A stretch of DNA of 64,000 bases. It comes from Myoxocephalus aenaeus. Its lineage: Eukaryota; Chordata; Actinopteri; Perciformes; Cottidae. Positions 49,901 through 60,700 of the stretch are shown in pieces. The notes beneath the pieces were generated by a model that made no database searches, was not told the origin of the DNA, and saw only the letters and a list, made by a program, of their open reading frames with translations. Both the position numbers and the translations under genes were made by a program. The stretch spans positions 287,001 through 351,000 of the forward strand of contig JBAMJR010000086.1 of NCBI GenBank assembly GCA_038501785.1, given 5' to 3'. Numbering within the stretch: the stretch's first letter is position 1; the number at the start of each line of letters is the position of its first letter.

Positions 49901-52900
49901 GTCAACAACTGGTGTGTTTCTGACGCGCTAAAACGAGACTAATCCCCCTGACATGCCTGCAGCACAGAGACCGGACAGATTGAAGCAACACCTTGCCTTC
50001 AAGCCTCATGCGATGCGCATTGTGATGCAGGGTGGAGTTCCAATTACGGCTTGCAGAGGAACACAGATTCCATGGGAAACGGGCTCTGATCCAAAAGATG
50101 GCGTGACTCCACCTTTTTATTAATGAATCGATTTATTATTTTAAAGTGAGTGTGAACCGTTTAATGACAACAGTGCTTAACCTGTCGCCCCGGCTGTGGC
50201 ATTAGTGACACGCCTCATTATAAATGCACCTCAAACCAGCCTTTTAACTGAGAGCAAGCCGTGTCCCGAAATCGGAGCATTGCCTTCACAGATTCCAGCA
50301 GACATTTCTCATATTTTACTCTCTTAAGCTTCCCTGACCTTTTATTGTCTGCACCCCACTTTGGATAAAGTCTGACCCCTTCACTGCTGCCATTTACATG
50401 TCCTCACATCTAATTGACCTCATTAGAAGAGACGGAGGTGCAGCGGAGGCGTGCGAGATGCATGCGTGATGTTTCTCTGCTATGGAGCTGGCGATGGGAT
50501 CGCATTAGCAGGAGAGCCGTGCAGGCTGAAATCACACAGACTGGGAGATGAGCGAGGCTTTGAAGAAGATAGAGAGACATGAAAGGAAAGAAAAGAATCT
50601 GACAGCAGCCTCGCTCACCTTCAGAACCGCTCCTTTGGCCCCACGCTCCCTTGACAGCCGTGAAACCGCTGGAATACTAAAGACGGGCGAGCAACTTTGA
50701 AGTAGCAACTTGTTTCAGGGGGTTGGCAATGTGAGAAGAGAAGGAACGGACGACTCGCGTTAGATTTAACTTGATTTATTCAACACCTCACATACTGCAC
50801 CGGGAAGGAGCTCCATTTTCTCTGTGTTCTTAGTTGTTGCATTGCATCAATAACTTGTGCATGGATTCTGGACCACAACTGCATTTTGGTGCTAAAACAT
50901 CGATATTGTTGCCCGCTCCATGCATCCCTCTCCACCCTTGCACCAAATTCAGCATTCAGCCCTGCTCTCCGTATAATGCTCTCTCTCTCTGCGTGGTAGT
51001 TAAACCCGTCACTATTCCAAATCTTCCCGTGTTTGTGCACAGCAGATTTAGCTGAGTTCTCTATTTTGCAGGTCAAGTTGGTAATTCCAGTGTAATTCGC
51101 ATTTAAAAGGGAGGCTCCCCCTTCGTAGCGAGTGTCCAATCTTTGGCAGGCAGCTGCAGGACTCGCTGCTCGAGACAGATGTCAGCAGCGTTTCTTACTG
51201 AGATTAGTATTTTTTAAAAAGACTTAAAAAACGGCATGTCCCTCAAAACGACTTAAGTTCCGGAAAGCTCCACATTCCACTATAATTAGGTCAGCTGCTG
51301 CTCAGCTCTGCATCTAAGTTGGTACAATTTGGGCATAATAGAAGCCAGATGTGCCTCAGCAGACGTGTTTTTGAAACAGAAAACATCTTATCCAGTGTAA
51401 AAGAGTCGACTTGAACATTATTACTTTCGACAAAGATATTATGCCTATTAAATCTCCTCATATTATTTAGAAAAGGGAATACTGCGTTTCTCGCATTTCT
51501 GCCCTGGTGGTCTGCATGATGGCTTTCCTGCAGGTACCGTTCCCAGTGTAAACACCCTGATGTAGCAGTCAGCTCTAATTGGCCAGATAAAAGGGGCCGG
51601 AGTGTAAATTGGCCCACGTATGAGAGATAATGACACCCTTCTAATGGTACTTCTGTGGGTGCTAAGGGGAGTGTGTTTGGCAGACAAATGGAGGGAGCCC
51701 GGGCACTGAAGCTGGCATTGTGACCAGGCTGGGAATGAAAGACGCCTTTTGTCTCCCGGGTTTCAAATTAGCCCAAAAAGCCCAGGCAGGGAGAGAAAGA
51801 GGGGACGGGAGGGGGCACTAGGAGACGATGGGAACGGTACGAAAGAGAGAGGAGGCCTAGAATCCGTTGGATTCGTTATTCTGGGACAGCCTGGCTAATA
51901 ATATCGAGTCAGGCAGTTGATTAGATAACTGCATTTCATCATGGAATGCTACTGACAGTTGGTGCTGTAACTGTTTCCTTTTGTTTGTGGCTGAAAGTGT
52001 TTGTTTTTCTTTCTACGAGGTTCCTCTGGAAAGCTACGTTGTCTTTAGGGTGAGAGCTTTCTAGTACAGCTGAAAGAAGGCGTACAAACGTGTCTCTGTG
52101 TGTGTGTGTGTTTTCCCCAAATTAATCACTAGATAATGTCATTATTCTACAGATTTGGAAGCTAAACATCGTCTTTGTAGAATTCATTCACAAGCATTTA
52201 GTTCCAGCCCTCCAGCTGGGCGCTGACATCACGCTCCATCCTCCCAGGCAGTCTTCCCTGCCAAAGACTCGAATGTCAGCCCCGAGCACCGATAAGACCC
52301 ATTTCACTGCTACGCTGCAGTCGACAGGATTAAACCTCCACAAAGAGCCAGTAACATTGTAAGGAGGCGCACTCTAATAGGCGTGACTTCATTAAATTCA
52401 ATCGCATGTCCTCAGAGGAATGTGCCTACAGTGATGGCTGCCACTATCCTCGCAGAATGGGAATCCCCACCGCATGCCTCCTTTTGAGGAAACTACCCAG
52501 CAGGGCCAAAGATACGAACGCTCATAAAAAATGTAAAGGATTTCCACCTCAGCATCGCAGTACTTCCTTTCTCCACGTGCATCACTCAGGATGCTGTTGT
52601 CGCCTTGTCTCCCTTTAACGACCGCTGCCGTCCTGAAATGATTCACCGACCAGACATGAATGATGGTGTTGTGCTTCATGTCAATCACCATTACGCACAG
52701 GCCATTCAAATGTTAAACATGATTGGTTTTCCCACCTCATTGACACGGCTGTCCTACTTTAGGCTTTCCCCTTAATTTAAGTGCCGCGGATTAAACACCT
52801 GATGGAGAAGTGAGACGGGGGGATGAGTTCAAGAGGAGGAGGAGGAGGAGGGCAGACGTTTTGAAGCTCATTGAGAGGAAGGCCATTTATTGCAATCAGA

Positions 52901-54743
52901 ATAAATGAGAGTGGAGTGCATGGCTGCAGGCTTTCAGTCGATGAACACGAGAGCAGTACTTTTTTAGTTGTCGCTGCAATGCTGACGGCATAGAAATAGA
53001 GTAGAAGTAGAACGGGCATTTCAATTCAACGCAGCAGGAACGCGGCGGCCATTTTTATGTGTATCGTTGACCATCGTATATCCTGAACCTACATCAAAGG
53101 AAATCGTGGACTTGGAAGTGACCGGAGTAGTAATGTTACTAGACAAAGAGATTAAATTACATAAATTTGACAATTTATTGTTTTATTAACTCTTGTCACA
53201 GCATAGGAAGCACATTGCTATCACCAACTTCGTTGTGTTTATTTTTCTGTCACCCGTGTAGCATTAGAGCATGATGGAATTAACACGCTGATCCCACCAT
53301 GCTTTAATGCTACACTGGTTACAGAAAATGAGCCAAACAGTGGGCCTGTGGTCGAGTTGAGCGACATGTTACAACTGACGCCAACCGCCATTTTCTTATT
53401 TTACTCGTCAAATGACCTCGGAAAAACGGTTCGATGTCCGTTCTGCTGCTGTTCTATTTCTACGTCTGACTCTTTACCTTCATCGTGGAAAGGTCAGAGT
53501 CGAGTGGGATAGAGATCCAAGGACGGCTGCTCTTTGTTTGATCGTCTGCCGTGAGGCTAATGTAACGGGACTCCTCGAGGGCTCTGAGGTGTTGATGTCG
53601 ACTGCCTTATTATTCCTGGTGACATTAATGCCAAGACGGATCACCTCCTGTCATGTGCTGGTTGGAGGGGGTGGCCAGGGATACAAAGACAATCTGAGAG
53701 AAGGATGAAAAATTGGTCTCTGAGGACAACGACTCACTGAGATGAGGAATATAACAAGAGGAGGTGTGAAAACTACATTTTTGCACCAGCCTTTGCTGCT
53801 ACTGCTGTCACGTTTGACCCTGAAATGGCTCTCGAGCCTCCAGATGTTCTGCGGGTTATCTGGCCACAGCGCCTAATCCTACTCCATCGAGCCGCCTCGC
53901 GAGTGGCACGTCTCACAGATTGATGGCTATTTGTAGACTTTGAGAGGGGTGCGGTGCGTCTCTAAAATACATTTAGGAAGGCGTGCCATTGATCCCTAAT
54001 AATGTTTCCCTTCTGGTATCGGCTTAAAGGAAGCTCTGACAGTGTGTCGATCTTGATTTAAGCCCCCCCCGGCTCACAGCGCCAAACGGGTCTCCCATTC
54101 CGGATCAATGGACCCTAATAAATCAACAAACACACTAACAGGCCTGCACATTCACTTCGGCTAATGGGCGTCCACATTCTCACGTGCACATCGCTCCACT
54201 CTCGTCTACAAAGGACCTCAAAATCTCTAATTCGCCGTTAAGTGCATGCAGGCACATTTTCACCCTGCGGGCTCTTCAACAGTGACAGTGGGCAAAGTAC
54301 CATCAGCCGGGCGCCCACAAGGCTCCTTTCACTTTCCAGCTTTTAATTGTCTCGTTGAAGAGTGTAACCTTGACTTGGTGTTTTGTCTCCGTGATGGAGA
54401 GAGTGACAATTGCTTGCAGCGAAGAAGAGGATAAAAGCAGATCTGCTTTCACCCACATTCTCAACTCAGAGCAAAGGAGTAATGAAGCTCAGGGGTCCAT
54501 CACTACTGTCTGTCTCAACCTACACTGGGGGAGGGGTTGAGCCGGAGTGCATCTGTGATTCATTTCTCGTCTCTCCTGAAGGTAATCCTGCGACGTGATC
54601 AGCTTGGTAGAGTTAGATTGAACTCATTCTGGCGTGACCTTGACGTGCTGCAGGACACATCAAGTTGTTTATCTCATCGGCACTCTGGAGCACAATATCA
54701 CCAGAGAGCTACAAGAAGTGAACATGGCCGTCCCTGTCCACTT

Positions 54744-54780
<37 letters not shown>

Positions 54781-57700
54781 GATGGAAGACATTCAACTGA
54801 TACGTGGCCTCTAAAAGCACACTGACACACATGGAGGGGAGGTTGGGGTTGGAAAAATGAGAGCAGAAATGTTGGTGGAAAGGCAAAATGGAGGTCAGTG
54901 GTATTAGGAAAAAGTAGCCGAGAAAGTGGGTTAGAAGAAGAAGAAAAAACAGCAGTATTGACCTGCACTGAGTGTCGTTCCATTTGGGAACCCCACTGCA
55001 CTTTGTAGTTTGTAGAAATCCAGTGCATGTGCATTTTACTGAAGTGCAAAGTGGGCTGAGAGTGAATACGAGGTCAAAGCCTGTCTGTGCTATTACATCA
55101 ATAATACAGTCTTGGGCCGCACTTTCCAGGGAACTAAACCAAGGGAGTAAAAAGCCGGTGTGGATTTGCAGAAATCCATATTCACAAAAAAAAAACGCTC
55201 TGGAGTTATTAAGACCGCAGCAGAGCATTCAACAAAGCATTAAAACATCCCTAATCTACACTGGAGTTAAGCCTGAAACTTTGCCACCGCGGCTCGCTAA
55301 GTGAAGGAGCGGTTTCCCCGCAGAAGTCGAGGTTATGGCGGCTCAAACACATTGAGAAATGACTCTGGAGCTTTATGGATTTAAGCTGGCTCAACCCCCA
55401 CTGTGCTGTCAAAAGCAGTTTAATGGCGGAAAGAAAGCTTCCAAGTTGAAAGCGGTAGATTTCATACGGGTGTGTGTGTGTGTGTGTGTCTGTGTGTCTG
55501 TGTGTGTGTGTGAGCAGCTGTTTAGATGTCACCTATAGTGACAGCAGGCCGGGGGTCATCGTTAACCACACACAGGCTCATGAAAGGCTCCTCACTCCAT
55601 TGGTGGCCTTCAATATACCACACGCACAATATATTACACACATTCCCAGGAGAGGTGCGCCCTCCTCATGATTAAATGCTGTTTGTACGCCGGGACGCAC
55701 ACGGCCACCTCAAAAACCCGTGGCGACTTTACTCAAATCAGCAGCTCGGTGTAAACCCCCCCAGTCTCTGAGGGGCTCAGGGCAGCAGAGGATGTGGAAG
55801 CGAGGTCAAAAGGGCGAGTCCCGTTATGCATTGTAATCAGATTGGAGGAGGATGGTAATCGGGTTCAGCGGCGGCCCGTATTCATCGGGTCCAAACAGCG
55901 CTGACCCTCCAGCTGAGGCACATCACCCCGGCCAGGAAAAGACCCGGACCAACCAGCTGGCACGGCTTTGTGGAGTTAAAAAAGCAGAGATTAATCCAGC
56001 TGTGTGGACGATTATGCTGATGTTCTTAATAAGATAATTGTGTATATATGTAGTTTGATGGTCCAAAGCTTACAACTGGAATATCTGGATCTGTTAATGG
56101 TTTTAGAGATTTATTTTCAGATTCAGAAGTCGGGACCACAGTGCGCAGGCTTAGTGGGAGGACTGATCAGGATTGTAAGCTCGTGCATTATGCAGTAATG
56201 CTCTGCACAGCAAACGCCCACGCTCACGAGATGAATATTGATGCACCTTCAAACGTCGACGCGGCGGCTCTGCACACACTGATTAATTATTACACCGAGC
56301 AAACGAGGAGCGCGTGTTCTCTTCATCAGCAACATCGTGTTTAACCAGCGAGTAAATCAAATGTACAGAGGGTAACGGAAACAAATAGTTTTTGGTTGTC
56401 TCCTGAGTCATATTAGATGGAGATAGTGGTTATTAATAAAGCTGTTGGTAATTTATAAAGATGTGGATTTTTAAACAGATCTGAGCACATCACTGTTAAG
56501 GGGATTGAACTAGTGGCCCTTATAGTTGTTAAAAGCTGTCTCTAGTCACCGCTCTCCTTCAGTAGGTAACGACACTGAAATCAATAAAAAAAAAAGTCTG
56601 CCAAGTGAAAAGCCTCTCAGCATGGACTTCCTGTGGCCGGTGAAGTGATATCCGACCACATGGTCCCAGCGGGAGGGGAAGGGGCCACCTGGCAGGGGAT
56701 TGGGAGGCTAAATGTCCCGCTGGTGTTGGGTTATATTTGCCAACTCTCCCGAGAGAAAGACACGCATCACACGAATGTCCAGCGGGGCCGCTTTGTGGTT
56801 TTGGGACGAGCTCGTCAGCCGGGGGCGGGAGGGCGACGTCTAAACCTTTTTAAAGGAAGAGGACGGAGGGTGAAACGGGGCGATGGTCGTGGCTCAGTGG
56901 GGCTTCAGTCTGGAGGGGCGTGTCTCTGACCTCTCTTACCTTTTTATATAATTGATGATGCCTTTCCTGAGCAGCAAGAGAGAGCCAGCTGCAGTATATT
57001 ACAAACACTAGCTTGAGCACAATGTTAACAGTTTTCCTTTTCTTTTTTTACATCACGTTACATGTATCGGCATATTGCCAAGCGCTGCCCCCTCCAAGTC
57101 CATTAGTCCACTAATCTGTCGTTTTATGTCTAAATTGACTAGTTTTATTCTGCTTTTTTGATTTATTTCCATGAAATGCGTGATGCTTTGTTGAGAAACT
57201 CGGGTTTATAGATCTGTCTTCAAATCAACTAATGGATTAGTCGACAAAATTGAGCGTTCGAGGATTCCGAGTTTCTTTGTTCTCCTCAGTAATACACACT
57301 CAAAAATGTCAGCACATATTAACTGAAAATAGTGAATATAATAATAGACACTTTCTGCATTACCTCTGATTTCTACCATTTGCATTGATCGGTCCTCGTC
57401 TCCCACTGAACAGAGACACAAAGCCGATCTCACTCCTCAATAGAGAATTAGCCCATTAGAGCGCTTCCCGGCCGTTGAATGCCTTTCTGAACAAGAGAGA
57501 TGAGGAGGCTTCAGTTTCTGTGCTGCCATCAGAGCTGGCAGGCTGGCACACTTGTGGCCCACTGCCCAGAGAGACACCTGGCACCACACACACACACACA
57601 CACACACTCACACACACACACACACACACACACACAGCAGATGGGAGCCCATTCTTATCTAGCATGATTTGGAGCGTTAAACACACTCAAACAAGTCCAA

Positions 57701-60700
57701 AAAGGTTGAAGTCGTGGTCTCTGACAACTCTTCCTCTCTCCCTCTTCCTCACCCTTCGGCCCCACAGAACAGCCAGATGCTGGAGCTCCAGAGGAATCAG
57801 CTGCGCGACGACATCAAGGAGTACAAGTTCCGGGAGGCTCGGCTGCTGCAGGACTACACCGAGCTGGAGGAGGAGAACATCTCTCTGCAGAAGCAGGTGT
57901 CCGCGCTCAAGCAGAGCCAGGTGAGGACGGACCCGGGCTGCAGCTCTAGATGCACAACGTTTGAATCCTGCAGCAGAACGACCCCCTTTCTTGGTTGATT
58001 TACCATCGCTGTAGGCCATCATGCAGTCTTCTTAGTCGGGTTAATTAGGGGCAGTTCACATACAAAATACTCTTGGAAAACGGCAGCCGGGCGTTCCTTT
58101 TTCACGCTGCGACGGCGATGCAGTTGTGGCAGTAAGCCGCACTGACTAAACCAAACACAATTAAAACAAAGATAAATGGATTTCCTGCCCAGTAAATCCC
58201 TCACTGTCGCTCTACTGCTCCACTTGTCCGATGTCAAGTTGTCTGACCTTTCCACCGGATGTTGTGACGTCCTCTGACAGAAAGAAGTAAAATAATCTGG
58301 GTCGCCCTTCACTAAAATGGTTAACTCCTCCTCCGTGTATTTACAGTAAACTGGTATTTATGGATGAAATATGATATCTGCCGGTTTCACTCTCGCTTCT
58401 GAGCGTGCCTTCTGCACGTCTACATTTAAACTGATGAATTTGAGGGAGCAAAGAAATGCGGCGTGTGAACATTCATCAAGGACATTTTTATTATCATACT
58501 TATCTGAATATTAAAATACATGTGTACTCTGTTAAGATGCCTGAAACTAACAGCTGAGGTACAGAGACACATGTACTATCGTACAGCATCTTAGTAGCCC
58601 TCCAGGCCCTCCACCTCCCACTCATCAGCTCTCCTTCTTGCACTGATTCGACATGAGCGCTTTAACATTCAGATTTAATTACGATAGTAAAAACGTCCTC
58701 TGATACAGAAGAGAGATAAGCAGCTGCCGTCTGGTTGTAGAAGTGTTTGACAGACTCTTTAGTGGCTCTCCTTCTTCAGACCCAGATTCTAACACTTCAT
58801 GGTGTTAGTCAAATGAGTGGAAAGATGAAAAAAAAATATCCCCTTTCATACATCTGCAAACATAAAACAAGAGCTGAATTTCCATATAGGACATTTCCAT
58901 TTGATGTCAGCTTTTATGCTTGAGCTGTTAATTATTTCCATATGCCCTCTTGTCATCCTGGACTCTATGTTCATCACAGAGGGCATGAAACAAAACAAAA
59001 GCGGCTCCTACTTCTCCAATATAAAAAGGATTCCCCAATCCAATTAACTTAAAACTAATTAGAAAGGGAAATTAAATGGATATGTCCTCAATTAACATGA
59101 TCTTTATGAATAATGCCGTTCTTTTTGATCCAGCTGGTTTGCCACACACGAGCCGGCCAGGAGGCTCATTCCATCTAGTTGTGAATCAAAAAAACTCATT
59201 GAAGGCGTCTTCCCTCTCCTCTTTTTTTTCTCAGGTGGAGTTTGAGGGTTTGAAGCATGAGATCCGGCGTCTCGAGGAGGACACTCAGTTCCTCAACAGC
59301 CAGCTGGAGGACGCCATCCGCCTGAAAGAGATCGCCGAGCGTCAGCTAGGCGAGGCCCTGGAGACCATCAAGACGGAGCGCGAGCTGAAGGCGTCCCTGA
59401 GGAAAGAGCTCTCCCACTACATGAGCATCGGAGACACGCTTTGTCACAGGTACAAAGAAATTAAATGAATAAAAAAAGCACACAAACGAGGCGCTCACAG
59501 ACGACACCAAAACGACGCTCTGCTCCCCCTCCGTTTCCCCCCTCAGCCCCCTCAGCATCTCTCTGGACGGCCTCAAGTTCAGCGACGACGCCGGCACCGA
59601 GCCCAACAACGACGACGCCCTCCACGGATACGAGAACGGCTTCACCAAGCTGGCCAACGCCATCACCTGCGACAACCGCGTCCCCGCCGCGCCCAAGAAG
59701 GACGAGCTGTTCCACCCCGCGCCCTCCCTCGTGGACGACCTGCTGAGCGAGCTCAACATCTCGGAGATCCAGAAGCTCAAACAGCAGCTGACGCAGGTTT
59801 GTGCTTCACCGCCGAACGCATCGTTCTGTGACCAGTAAAAGATATCGCCGACCTCTACGACCCACTTTAAATGATTCATAACTTTGCATTCTACCGATAA
59901 GTAACGCTCGTTAAATTGATGACTCGCAGATTGGGGTGTAAGTGACTTGTTTCTGCAGTGTGTGTGCAGTCAAGAGCAATCAAGCTATCTCTAGATACTC
60001 TTGATATGAGAATAGATTGTTGACCACAAAGTAATTACAGCCAACGAGTCTGGGCCTGTCGGGTGAAGGTGTGACTTAAAGCGTGAGCGAGTCAGTAGAT
60101 CGTGACCGGCTGCAGGGATCTAAATCCCCTTCTAGCAGAGTTAATCCAGGGAGACACACACACACACACACACCCCCTTCGGGCTCCGTTGGGCGGCGGG
60201 TGGTGGCACCAGTGGACCAGCCATCTGCTGGCTCGTCACCCCATGAGTCCAAGGCCACGCTTGATTGGGCTCCATGGCTACCAGATAGTATGGGGAACCT
60301 GTGGGTAATCATTGTTTTGAGGTCGAAGGGATTAGGTTTTTTTTTTTTCATTAAACATAAACACGGATGCTGGATTAATAAAGAAAAGTCAAAGTTACTG
60401 TGACAGAGTGTTTGATAGGCCGGGGTCATATCACATTCCACACAGGAATCAGAGCAGAGCGAACGAAAAGCTTCCTTTACTCATTACGGCTCACTCTGTT
60501 CCTCTGCCGCCGCGTCTCATTCTGTCGAGTAAGAACTCGACGATCGATCCTCCACCCCGTTAGTCTGGCGACGTAGAACAACATCCAATACAAGTTCTGC
60601 AGCAGAAACATAGGCAGTGATTTGTGTTGCCTACCCACAAGCCATGTTGTCAATATATGACTACATGGTTATTTATCTAGATATTTGTTGACACATGAAA

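Larger units (their letters stand above)
49508..57767 (+). other. bicd2: bicd2 intron 2 (8.3 kb)
   Basis: No nested gene is supported. The intron contains a miRNA-like hairpin at 53243-53328, a TA microsatellite at 54749-54778, a GT tract near 55471-55512, a CA tract at 57588-57636 and a possible diverged repeat around 57080-57260 whose ends carry related ATTAGTCNAC-type motifs. Confidence 0.65.
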
